From: CAVQYV01 sp963718295 [NCBI: uncultured Methylomirabilota bacterium]
GTDB taxonomy: Bacteria > Methylomirabilota > Methylomirabilia > CAVQYV01
Length of the DNA: 64,000 nucleotides
Assembly (NCBI GenBank): GCA_963718295.1
Contig: CAVQYV010000008.1
Coordinates: forward strand, 1-64,000
Reading direction: 5' to 3'
Shown piece by piece: positions 44,704-52,231 of the stretch (positions are counted from its first letter, which is position 1; each line of letters opens with the position of its first letter). The notes beneath the pieces are model-generated. The model worked only from the letters and a program-made list of their open reading frames with translations, was not told where the DNA came from and did not search any database. The translations under genes and the position numbers were made by a program.

Positions 44704-46348
44704 ATGAAGTGCTCTGACGCTATTGCCGAGATATTGAAACGCGAAGGAGTCCGGTTCTTGATCGGATACCCGGTGAATCCGGTCTTCGAAGCGGCTGCCA
44801 AGGCGGACATTCGAACGATTATCGTTCGCCAGGAGCGGGTGGGATTACACATGGCCGATGCGGTGAGCCGAATCACCTCGGGACAGCAGATCGGCGTGTT
44901 TGCAATGCAATGGGGCCCGGGGTCGGAGAACGCATTTGGAGGAGTGGCCCAGGCCTACAGCGAGTCGGTTCCCCTGGTGGTTCTGGCTGGAGGCTACGCC
45001 CGCCACATGATGAACATCGACCCCAACTTCAACTCCTTCATCAACTTTCGCAACGTCACCAAGTGGATCGAACAGGTGCCCCTGGCCCCCCACCTACCCG
45101 ATATCATGCGTCGGGCTTTCACCCAGGCGAAGAATGGACGTCCCCGTCCGGCCCTCATTGAGATACCACGGGATGTCTTCGACGAGGAGGTGCCAGAGCC
45201 GATCAGCTACGACCTTACGCCCCGGACGCGCTTCGGGCCGGATCCCAAGGCGGTCAGTGAGGTGGCACAAGTCATAGCCGCTGCGAAGCGACCCGTCATT
45301 TATGCGGGGCAGGGAGTCCACTACGCTCAGGCGTGGCAGCAGCTGCGCGAGCTGGCGGAGATGCTGGAAAGCCCGGTCATGACCAGCCTCCAAGGGAAGA
45401 GTGCCTTTCCGGAGAATCATCCTCTGGCGCTGGGCGCCGGCAATCGGACCTTTCCCAAGACCGTCCACCATTTCCTCCTGAATTCCGACGTCATCTTCGG
45501 CATCGGCTGCAGCTTCACCCGCACCAATTTTGGCGTGCCCATGCCCAAAGGCAAGACCCTCATCCAGGCCACGTTGGATCCCATGGATCTGAACAAGGAT
45601 ATACCCGTACAATACGCGCTCATCGGGGATGCTCAGCTCACCTTGGAGGCGCTGATCGCCGAATTGAGGGACATTTTGAAGAGCCGAAAAGCGCGAGCCG
45701 AACGGCAAGGTGCGGCAGGAGATCAAACAGGTCAAGGATGAATGGCTCGCCCAATGGATGCCGAAGCTCACCTCCAAGGAGGTGCCGATTACGCCTTATC
45801 GCCTGATCTGGGATCTCATGCACACGGTCGATCGGAGCAACACCATCATCACTCACGATGCGGGCAGCCCGCGCGACCAGATCGCCCCATTCTGGGAAAG
45901 CATCACGCCTCTCAGTTACATCGGCTGGGGTAAAACTACTCAGCTCGGCATGGGCTTGGGATTGGCGATGGGGGCCAAGCTGGCCAAACCCGAAAAGCTT
46001 TGCATCAATGTGATGGGCGATGCGGCCATCGGTTTCACGGGCATGGATTTTGAGACGGCGGCCCGGGAGCGAATCCCCATCTTGACCATCGTGCTCAATA
46101 ACTTCTCAATGGCGTGTGAGCTGGGGATCATGAAGGTATCCACCGAGAAGTTCCGCAGCACCGATATCTCCGGAAATTACGCGGACATGGCCAGGGCCTT
46201 CGGAGGCCATGGGGAGCGGGTGGAGAAGCCTGAAGAGATCATCCCCGCCATCCAGCGGGCGATCCGGGCAACCGAGGAGGGAAAGCCCGCCCTGCTGGAG
46301 ATCCTCACCTCCCAGGAGTTGGATTGCTCCATCTTCAAGTGGGCGTAA
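44704..46348 (+). pseudogene. Thiamine pyrophosphate enzyme (acetolactate-synthase/decarboxylase-like), single frameshift
   Basis: ATG 44704 follows AAAGGAGGAG. The first frame (to 45741) holds the PYR domain with the TPP-activating Glu44 (IIVRQERVGLHMADAVSRI) and the central domain (RPVIYAGQGVHYAQAWQQLR). It then leaves coding sense at about 45700. The second frame, readable from 45710 to TAA 46346-46348, is the TPP-binding domain: GWGKTTQLGMGLGLAMGAKL, then the diphosphate motif GDAAIGFTGMDFETAA with NN 28 residues later. One inserted or deleted base in the linker, around 45695-45712, restores about 547 residues. Two overlapping subunit genes are a weaker alternative: no ribosome binding site precedes GTG 45710. 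Substrate is not evident; GYPV replaces the GxPG usual in acetolactate synthase. Confidence 0.75.
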
Positions 46349-46572
46349 CGGAAGCGGTGGAACTGCCTCTGGGAATGGCGACAGTAGCTGTCAAGGGGGG
46401 GGCGATCGACGCTGTCAGGAAGTGTATGGTAGCGTGATGAGATGAAGTTACATGGCATAGCGACTGGGCGTCGCTATCCGATCTTGAGCTGGCTGGCCGA
46501 CTCGATTTCCGATCCTCGGTCAGCCAGCTTTTCTGTCCGGGCCCTCGCCTCTGGCACTTGCATCGGCGCAGG

Positions 46573-47367
46573 TTATGCCGGGCCCGCCAGTTTTCGGTAG
46601 ACGTAGGCGGTAGCGAGCATGGAGGTGGGGATGGTGGCGAGCAGGCCGATCAGGAGGGCCATCGCCCCGAGGAGATTGATTCCCATGAGGGCCAATAGGA
46701 AGAGGAAGAGTTTTCCCTTGACGCCCTTGGTGATCGCGGAACTTCCTTTTAGGGACTCCACGGGTCCGGCCGCCCGGTCCACGATCAGGTAGCTGAAGAA
46801 CATATACTTGATGCCCCAGATGATGCCTGGGATCACAAGCAGAATCGTACCCCCCAGAACGATCAACCCATAGAGGATCGAGGCGAGCAGATACGGGAAG
46901 AACAGAGGCAGGCAGGAGAAGAGATCGGAGAACTCACCCTTCTCGTTGTCACAGAATCTGAGGGAGATGCGGATCAAGCCTATCCCTATGATGATTTGCA
47001 GCACCCCAGATGCGATTGCCAGGACCAAGGAAAGAATGGGCGCGCTTTCTTTGGTCATTTCCTGAGCAAATCCTACCAGGACGTAGACCAACCCTACGAT
47101 CAGCATGAGGATGACGAAAAACCCAGGGTTGCTCATCATCGTGCTCCATCCGAAGCGGATGGCCTCTCCGATCGAAAACCCCCCTTCCGAGGGAGCAGAT
47201 GGAGTCGGGGCCGGAGCCGGGGGTGCATAGGCAGTCCCTGGCTGCGAGACTTGGGCTGTGAACGAGGCGGGTCGAGAGGCAGGGCCGCCCAGCGGTACCC
47301 CGCAGGATTTGCAGTTTGGACCAGGCATCTGTAGCAGTCCGCATTTGGGACATCTTGCGCCGATCAT
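46573..47367 (-). CDS. Zinc-ribbon membrane protein of unknown function
   Basis: About 264 residues from ATG 47367 (GGAGG lies 13 bases upstream, AGGAAG adjacent). The N-terminus is a zinc ribbon with CPKCGLLQMPGPNCKSCG, then a Pro-rich linker, then about five hydrophobic segments of a DUF975/YIP1-like membrane domain (GFFVILMLIVGLVYVLVGFA, IIIGIGLIRISL, ILYGLIVLGGTILLVIPGII, YMFFSYLIVDR and a final pair). The segment RAAGPVESLKGSSAITKGVK between helices is typical of that family. Such proteins have no firm function. It lies between the TPP enzyme and an M48 lipoprotein on the opposite strand to the former. Confidence 0.7.
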   Translation of the reverse strand: MIGARCPKCGLLQMPGPNCKSCGVPLGGPASRPASFTAQVSQPGTAYAPPAPAPTPSAPSEGGFSIGEAIRFGWSTMMSNPGFFVILMLIVGLVYVLVGFAQEMTKESAPILSLVLAIASGVLQIIIGIGLIRISLRFCDNEKGEFSDLFSCLPLFFPYLLASILYGLIVLGGTILLVIPGIIWGIKYMFFSYLIVDRAAGPVESLKGSSAITKGVKGKLFLFLLALMGINLLGAMALLIGLLATIPTSMLATAYVYRKLAGPA

Positions 47368-47479
47368 CTTCCTTTGATCCTCCTTCCGGATTCTGATTGA
47401 TCCAGGGGATGTCTTCGAATGAAGGTCCCAATGCAAAATTCCTACCAAAGCTACTCAAAAGGAGCGGAGAAATCGGATC

Positions 47480-48319
47480 TCACTTGCCCTTATAGTATTT
47501 CATCGCCTCGGGGATCAAGGCCTGGATCTGGCTGATCCGGGTCTCGGGGGCGGGATGGGTCGACAGGAATTCGGGTGGCCGGCTTCCTCCTCCCTGCTGA
47601 TTCATCCTCTGCCAAAAGGGAATTGCCTGCCGCGGGTCGTATCCGGCCTTGGCCATCAGTATCAGACCGATCCGGTCGGCTTCGGATTCATGGAGCCGGC
47701 TATAGGGGAGCAGGAATCCCACATTGGCCGCTGCTCCATAAGCGGTCATGAAGATTTGACTCGTGGCAGCAGGCTGCTTGGTAAGGGCCACGGACAACGC
47801 AGTCCCACCCAGCTGCACCAGCAGGCCCTCGCTCATCCTTTCGTTGCCATGTTTGGCGATGGCATGGGCGATTTCGTGCCCCGTTACCACTGCCAGCCCG
47901 GTATCGTCTTGGGTGAGGGGCAGGATGCCCGTATACACCGCCACCTTCCCTCCCGGCATGCACCAGGCGTTGACCGTCTTATCATCCTGGATGAGGTTGA
48001 ACTCCCACTTGTAGTTCTTGAGATCCGCCTCCATTCCGGATGCCTTCATGAAATCTTCCGTGGCCCTGGCGATCCGTTCTCCAACTGTCCTTACCATCCG
48101 GACCTTGGCCGGGTCGTCAGAGAGTTTGGATTTGTGGAGGACCTCATTATATTGCTGGGAGCTCAGGGAGAGCAGTTCTGCATCGGGGACCAGGCTCAGA
48201 CTCCTTCTTTCGCTAACCGGCACCGTGGTGCACGCCAAAATCAGGAGCAGCGTCCCGATCAACCCCGCCCTTGGCACCCACCACAGAAACCTTTTCTTTT
48301 TGCTTTGGATATTTCTCAT
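47480..48319 (-). CDS. M48-family metallopeptidase lipoprotein (LoiP/Oma1-like)
   Basis: A 279-residue exported M48 peptidase. Start ATG 48319 (an ATG three codons earlier is possible). The signal sequence ends in the lipobox LLILAC, so the protein is probably a lipoprotein, as is E. coli LoiP. The zinc motif is HEIAHAIAKHGNER, and the third ligand lies in RLHESEADRIGLILMAKAGY. The closing FLSTHPAPETRISQIQALIP is standard. M48 proteins of this kind degrade misfolded envelope proteins. Unlike the M48 gene at 23.1-24.1 kb, this one is intact. A glycine-zipper lipoprotein gene lies upstream on the same strand. Confidence 0.92.
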   Translation of the reverse strand: MRNIQSKKKRFLWWVPRAGLIGTLLLILACTTVPVSERRSLSLVPDAELLSLSSQQYNEVLHKSKLSDDPAKVRMVRTVGERIARATEDFMKASGMEADLKNYKWEFNLIQDDKTVNAWCMPGGKVAVYTGILPLTQDDTGLAVVTGHEIAHAIAKHGNERMSEGLLVQLGGTALSVALTKQPAATSQIFMTAYGAAANVGFLLPYSRLHESEADRIGLILMAKAGYDPRQAIPFWQRMNQQGGGSRPPEFLSTHPAPETRISQIQALIPEAMKYYKGK

Positions 48320-48421
48320 AGGAACCACCTCATGTACGTTGGGAGACTTCTCGGATGCCGTCCCGCCCCATCCAGATTGGCTCCGGCGGAGCAGGGTCCA
48401 AAATATCTCTGTTATGCCGGG

Positions 48422-49048
48422 CTACCTGACGGAGAAATAGGACTCCCGGGAATCGCTGCTGCTGCCCGCCTGCACGGTAGTGATGACCACATAGGCGCCT
48501 TTTGCTGCGGTCGAGGACAGGACCAGCGGAATCCTGCTTTCGTAGGTGCCACCCTCCCTCTTGACAGTCACTTGAGGTCTCCCTTCGAGGGCGCCACCCC
48601 TCCGCACCTCCCGGATCTCGGTCACATCCATTGTCGCATTGTGCTCTCCGAGAACGGTATAACTCGCCACCAGCTCCACCGTACCCCCCGGGTAGACCTC
48701 AGAGGGCGTGGCCCGTGCGCTCTCCACCCTTACCAAATTCGCCTGAGCCTGGCTATGATCGTAGGCGTATTTCTTCTGAGCCTCTTCCTCATTCTGCCTC
48801 TTGTCGTAGAAGTAATGCCCTACTGCCGCACCGGCCAAGCCGCCGACCAGCGCGCCGATCACGATTCCCGCAGCGGTATGACCGCTCTGGGCCCCGATTG
48901 CCCCTCCTGCGGCGCCGCCAGCCACCGCACCTGCGCCTCCGCCTACCATCGCACCCTTGTGCTCCTGAGTCGTCTGGCTGGCGCATCCCCCCAGCAGCAT
49001 GGCCGAAAAGACCACCGTCATGCTCAATGCCATGATTCTTCTCAGCAT
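48422..49048 (-). CDS. Glycine-zipper outer-membrane lipoprotein
   Basis: A 208-residue lipoprotein. ATG 49048 is preceded by AGGAGGAAAC. The signal peptide ends in the lipobox MLLGGCAS (Cys near residue 22). Two glycine-zipper stretches follow (VGGGAGAVAGGAAGGAIGAQ and IVIGALVGGLAGAAVGHYFY), typical of SlyB/OsmB-like or YMGG-like envelope proteins. The C-terminal part (VRVESARATPSEVYPGGTVE, LVLSSTAAKGAYVVITTV) is a beta-rich domain that I do not recognise. Probable role in envelope stability. It may be cotranscribed with the M48 lipoprotein 102 bases downstream. Confidence 0.75.
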   Translation of the reverse strand: MLRRIMALSMTVVFSAMLLGGCASQTTQEHKGAMVGGGAGAVAGGAAGGAIGAQSGHTAAGIVIGALVGGLAGAAVGHYFYDKRQNEEEAQKKYAYDHSQAQANLVRVESARATPSEVYPGGTVELVASYTVLGEHNATMDVTEIREVRRGGALEGRPQVTVKREGGTYESRIPLVLSSTAAKGAYVVITTVQAGSSSDSRESYFSVR

Positions 49049-49283
49049 AGTTTCCTCCTTTCCGAGCCCATGCCATAGGGACTCTCATTGGTTTTTTACT
49101 CCTCATGGCCGCGCTTGTCAATTTTTTTCCTTGGGCTCATTTCCAGGCGAGAAGCGTCCCTCCAACATGCGCCCTGAGGACAGGGAGCCCACCTCCTTAC
49201 AACAGCCCATTTCCATGAATTCCCTTGAAATAGATGTCGAATTGCCTATAATGACTGGGCAACGGGAAACCAAGGGGAAAGGG

Positions 49284-49508
49284 ATGTCCTGTTATTTCCG
49301 TCACATCCAAGATATCCTGGCCCAAGCGGGCATTGAGGTGACGCCCGAGAACAAGAAGAGCATCGATCAGGCGCTGCATGAGATCGTGGGTGTCCCCTAC
49401 AAGGCCTGCCCGGCGGCCTGGAAGGCCATCAAGGAAGAGTTTCTGGCCGATGCGGCGGGACGAAAACGGCTTTCTGAGGAGCTTGCCGCCAAGGTCGAAT
49501 CCCGATGA
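49284..49508 (+). CDS. Small conserved protein upstream of DUF763
   Basis: A 74-residue soluble protein starting at ATG 49284 after AAGGGGAAAGGG. It reads MSCYFRHIQDILAQAGIEVT, then a helical middle (IDQALHEIVGVPYKACP) and a basic C-terminus. It has the look of a small protein conserved in deltaproteobacteria and clostridia, but I can assign no function; the Cys residues (3 and 51) could bind metal. Its TGA overlaps the ATG of the next gene, which implies coupled translation. Confidence 0.65.
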   Translation: MSCYFRHIQDILAQAGIEVTPENKKSIDQALHEIVGVPYKACPAAWKAIKEEFLADAAGRKRLSEELAAKVESR

Positions 49509-50068
49509 GGACTGGCTTAGCCCATCTCCCACTTCATCAGGGAAAGGCCCCTCCCTGGCTTTTCCAGCTTATGAAATCGCTGGCTCGCGAGATCTCCCTC
49601 TCCATCATCTCCTACCAGGGCCTGCATGAGTTCCTTCGCAAGCTCTTTGACCCTTTCTGGTTTCAGGCCTTCGGCTGTGTCCTGGGATTTGACTGGCACT
49701 CGAGCGGGGTTACCACCACCATCCGCGGGGCCCTCAAGGAAGGGATCAAGGGTCTGGAGAGGGACCTGAAGACCTACGACCAGCAGCCCCAGAGGTTCGA
49801 GGAGCTCCTGGGGATGCCGGGGGTGGGGGGCAAGACGATTCGGGCCCTGGCCCTGATCGCGGAAGTCCTCTACGGCACCGCTGCCTCCTTTCGCGATCCA
49901 GCTCGTTATAGCTTCGCCCATGGAGGGAAGGATGGCCATCCCTACCCGGTGGATCGAGAAACCTATCGGGAGTCCATAGATTTCTTGAAAAGGGCAACGG
50001 AGGCCGCCCAGATCGGACACCACGAAAAGGTAAGGGCGCTGAGGAGGCTCTCCCAATGCTATCTTTAG
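49505..50068 (+). CDS. DUF763 protein with a large internal deletion
   Basis: 187 residues, about half the usual length of DUF763 proteins (roughly 350-420). The N-terminus is canonical (MRTGLAHLPLHQGKAPPWLF, FLRKLFDPFWFQAFGCVLGF, DWHSSGVTTTIRGALKEGI) and so is the C-terminus (LLGMPGVGGKTIRALALIAE, PARYSFAHGGKDGHPYPVDR). The central part, with its TP-E-I and QDGY-type blocks, is absent, and residues 80-95 join the two ends in frame. The C-terminal PGVGGKT is a helix-hairpin-helix-like DNA-binding motif. The function of DUF763 is unknown; a nucleic-acid role is suspected. The open frame and coupled start suggest the short form is expressed. Confidence 0.8.
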   Translation: MRTGLAHLPLHQGKAPPWLFQLMKSLAREISLSIISYQGLHEFLRKLFDPFWFQAFGCVLGFDWHSSGVTTTIRGALKEGIKGLERDLKTYDQQPQRFEELLGMPGVGGKTIRALALIAEVLYGTAASFRDPARYSFAHGGKDGHPYPVDRETYRESIDFLKRATEAAQIGHHEKVRALRRLSQCYL

Positions 50069-50153
50069 GCGGGCCCGGCAGTGAACAGTGCGTTTTGGAT
50101 CGTGTTGTGATGGAAAAGATGGAGGCCCACCAGAGAGAGGAAAGGAAAATCAC

Positions 50154-51275
50154 ATGAAAGTCCTGGGCATCTTTGGGAGCCCTCGTGTGGGAGGGAACAC
50201 GGATCTCCTCCTGGAGAGATTCCTGGAGGGGGCTGAATCAAAGGGGGCACAGATCATTCGACTCTACCTGCGGGACAAATCCTTTTCTCCCTGTTTGGAG
50301 ATCTACGCCTGTCTGAAGGATGGAGAGTGCTGCCTCCAGGACGATATGCAAGAGATCTATTCCCTGCTCCGGGAGGCCGATGTCATCGCCCTCGCTTCCC
50401 CCATCTTCTTTTATGGGGTGAGCGCCCATGCCAAGGCCATGATCGATCGCTGCCAGACTTTTTGGGTGGAAAAGTATATCCTGAAGCGGCCCATTCGCCC
50501 TCAGGGAAGGGAGCGAAAGGGGGTCTTTTTGTCGGTGGCAGGCTCCCGGGGAGAACGGGCCTTCGAGGGTGCCCACCTGACGGTGAAGTACTTTTTCGAC
50601 TGCCTGGAGGTGGATTTCCATCGGAGCCTCCTCTATCGAAGGATCGACCGCAAAGGTGAGATCCAGAACCATCCCGCTGCCCTTAGCGAAGCCTATTCCC
50701 TGGGGGCCGAGATGGCAGAGGGGACATCCGTGGCTGACGTGAAAGATCGACAGGGGATGGGTGCCGAGAGGTGGGAGATCTCCTCTCCCTGGATGGGCGT
50801 CTTGTCCGATTCCCACGACCACTTGACCCTTTTGCGGAAGGCGGTCGAGGTCTGCAACAGCACTGAGGTGGGACTGGTCCTTCATGCGGGTGATTTCGTA
50901 GCCCCCTTTTCCTTGAAGCCCTTGGAGGGGCTGAAGGCCCCCTATGTGGGGGTATTCGGGAATAACGATGGAGAAAAGGTAGGTCTGAGAAATCGGTCTG
51001 GGGGGAGGCTCATGCCAGGCCCTCGCTACCTGGAGGTCAATGGCCGGACGATCCTTCTGGTCCACGATTTGGAAGGGGAATACCCCCAAGGGCCCTCCGG
51101 GAGAACCCTGCACCTCTTGGTTCACGGCCACACCCATCGGCCTGAAATCAAGAGGGAAGGCCAAACCCTCCTTTTCAATCCAGGTGAGGTCGGCGGTTGG
51201 TTCACGGGCAGGGCCACCATGGGACTGTTCCACCTGGAGACAATGGAAGCGCGGATCATCGATCTGGCCTCCTGA
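50154..51275 (+). CDS. Fusion of an iron-sulfur-flavoprotein-type NAD(P)H/FMN reductase and a YfcE-like phosphoesterase
   Basis: 373 residues from ATG 50154 (AGAGAGGAAAGG upstream). Residues 1-205 are a flavodoxin-fold FMN-dependent reductase: MKVLGIFGSPRVGGNTDLLL binds FMN phosphate, then CLEIYACLKDGECCLQDDMQ with closely spaced Cys residues, and IALASPIFFYGVSAHAKAMI. Residues 214-373 are a calcineurin-like phosphoesterase of the MJ0936/YfcE family: GVLSDSHDHL, VLHAGDFVAPF, VGVFGNNDGE and LVHGHTHRPEI supply all metal ligands. The join (GTSVADVKDRQGMG and about 10 more residues) is short and polar. The codon for Met214 looks like the old start of a separate phosphoesterase gene. A lost stop codon or indel could also create this arrangement. 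Confidence 0.8.
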   Translation: MKVLGIFGSPRVGGNTDLLLERFLEGAESKGAQIIRLYLRDKSFSPCLEIYACLKDGECCLQDDMQEIYSLLREADVIALASPIFFYGVSAHAKAMIDRCQTFWVEKYILKRPIRPQGRERKGVFLSVAGSRGERAFEGAHLTVKYFFDCLEVDFHRSLLYRRIDRKGEIQNHPAALSEAYSLGAEMAEGTSVADVKDRQGMGAERWEISSPWMGVLSDSHDHLTLLRKAVEVCNSTEVGLVLHAGDFVAPFSLKPLEGLKAPYVGVFGNNDGEKVGLRNRSGGRLMPGPRYLEVNGRTILLVHDLEGEYPQGPSGRTLHLLVHGHTHRPEIKREGQTLLFNPGEVGGWFTGRATMGLFHLETMEARIIDLAS

Positions 51276-51278
51276 ATC

Positions 51279-51315
51279 TTCGCCGGAAATGTCGGGGGTT
51301 TCGCCAAAATTGTCG
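51279..51315 (+). promoter_or_regulatory. Paired 16-bp direct repeats, candidate enhancer site for the ZraR-like activator
   Basis: TTCGCCGGAAATGTCG (51279-51294) and TTCGCCAAAATTGTCG (51300-51315) match at 13 of 16 positions and start exactly 21 bases apart, two helical turns. They lie 119-155 bases ahead of the sigma-54 promoter, a normal distance for an enhancer-binding site. A third TTCGCC at 51333 is weaker. Confidence 0.55.
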
Positions 51316-51433
51316 TCGCAGCCTCCCTCCCTTTCGCCGTCCGGTTTTCTCCCTCCGCACCGGACTCCTGGTGGGTCCCCTATCGCGGCGCTCTCCTCTT
51401 CCCCTCATCCATCCTCATCGGATCGATCCTGAC

Positions 51434-51448
51434 TGGCACGGATATTGC
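51434..51448 (+). promoter_or_regulatory. Sigma-54 (RpoN) promoter
   Basis: TGGCACG-GATA-TTGC matches the -24/-12 consensus TGGCACG-N4-TTGC at every fixed base, with GG and GC ten bases apart. It ends 35 bases before the start of the Spy/ZraP-like gene, and the downstream response regulator is a sigma-54 activator. Confidence 0.85.
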
Positions 51449-51483
51449 GACTTCTCCCCTTGGGAGAAGGGGAGGTGGGTAAC

Positions 51484-51975
51484 ATGAAGAGGATCCTATT
51501 CCTGGGCTTAGCGATGGTGTTCATGATTCCCTCATCCTTGGCCTTGGGCCAAGGCGCGGTCCGGATGCAACAGGACCAGAGCTCTGCCTTGTGGGCCAGC
51601 CTCTCTTCAGCACAAAAGGAAAGGCTTCAGGCCCTCCATGGTAGATTTCTGACGGAGGTGGCCCCTCTGCAGGGATCGCTCATTGCCCGTCGTCTGGAAC
51701 TAAAGGCCCTCTGGTCAGATCCCAAGGCCACCCCAGCTGCCCTCGAAGCCAAGGAACAAGAGGCGCTCGATCTGCTCCGCCAGATCCAGGAGAAGGCCGT
51801 CAGGCATAGGCTGGAGGCCAGATCCTTCTTGAGCCCCGATCAGATCGTTCAATTCCACGGGGGATTTTGGCTTTTCCGGGGCCGGGGTAGAGGCGGCTTG
51901 GGGGAAGGTCGAGGCGGATGGGCAGGGCGGAGAGGAGGATCTGACTGGGGGCACTGGGGCAATCCCAATGAGTAA
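51484..51975 (+). CDS. zraP: Periplasmic Spy/ZraP-like LTXXQ heavy-metal-stress protein
   Basis: A 163-residue exported protein: signal peptide ILFLGLAMVFMIPSSLALGQ, then a helical domain with SSAQKERLQALHGRFLTEVA, LIARRLELKALWSDPKATPA and LDLLRQIQEKAVRHRLEARS, the pattern of Spy/CpxP/ZraP chaperones, and a Gly/Arg-rich tail (GRGRGGLGEGRGGWAGRRGG). ATG 51484 follows GGGGAGGTGGGTAAC. In enterobacteria ZraP binds zinc and is switched on by ZraSR at a sigma-54 promoter; the same arrangement is seen here (promoter upstream, kinase and regulator downstream). ZraP-like, rather than Spy-like, is inferred from that context. Confidence 0.75.
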   Translation: MKRILFLGLAMVFMIPSSLALGQGAVRMQQDQSSALWASLSSAQKERLQALHGRFLTEVAPLQGSLIARRLELKALWSDPKATPAALEAKEQEALDLLRQIQEKAVRHRLEARSFLSPDQIVQFHGGFWLFRGRGRGGLGEGRGGWAGRRGGSDWGHWGNPNE

Positions 51976-52231
51976 TCTCCTGAAGCAGGGGAAGATTTAG
52001 TGCTCCGTTTCGTAAATGCTGCGGCCCATTCTTTCTCGGAAAGGGAGCACTTCCATTTGGGCTTACGCCCCTATGGCGCTCCATCACGCTCCTCCTCGTC
52101 GCGTGATTCCGCTGAACCCCGCCGGGGGACGGCGGCCCCCCGTCCACCCCCCCGGCGTGCGCCCATCCACTTTGCATACGTCACCGTATTTGTGAAAGGG
52201 CGCACTTAGCTTTGGTGGAGGAACCCAAAGA

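Noticed and set aside
45710-46348. Separate gene for a small TPP-binding subunit
   Set aside because: No ribosome binding site before GTG 45710, and the sense continues from the upstream frame across a linker; a single-base frameshift explains it better.
47555-49078. 507-codon plus-strand open frame
   Set aside because: Covers two lipoprotein genes on the other strand that have clear signal peptides and lipoboxes. Shadow.
52120-52180. GC-rich inverted repeats between the zraP-like gene and the kinase
   Set aside because: Short runs of G and C can pair in several ways, but no single strong stem and no T-tract follows, so neither terminator nor operator is supported. No second sigma-54 box was found here.
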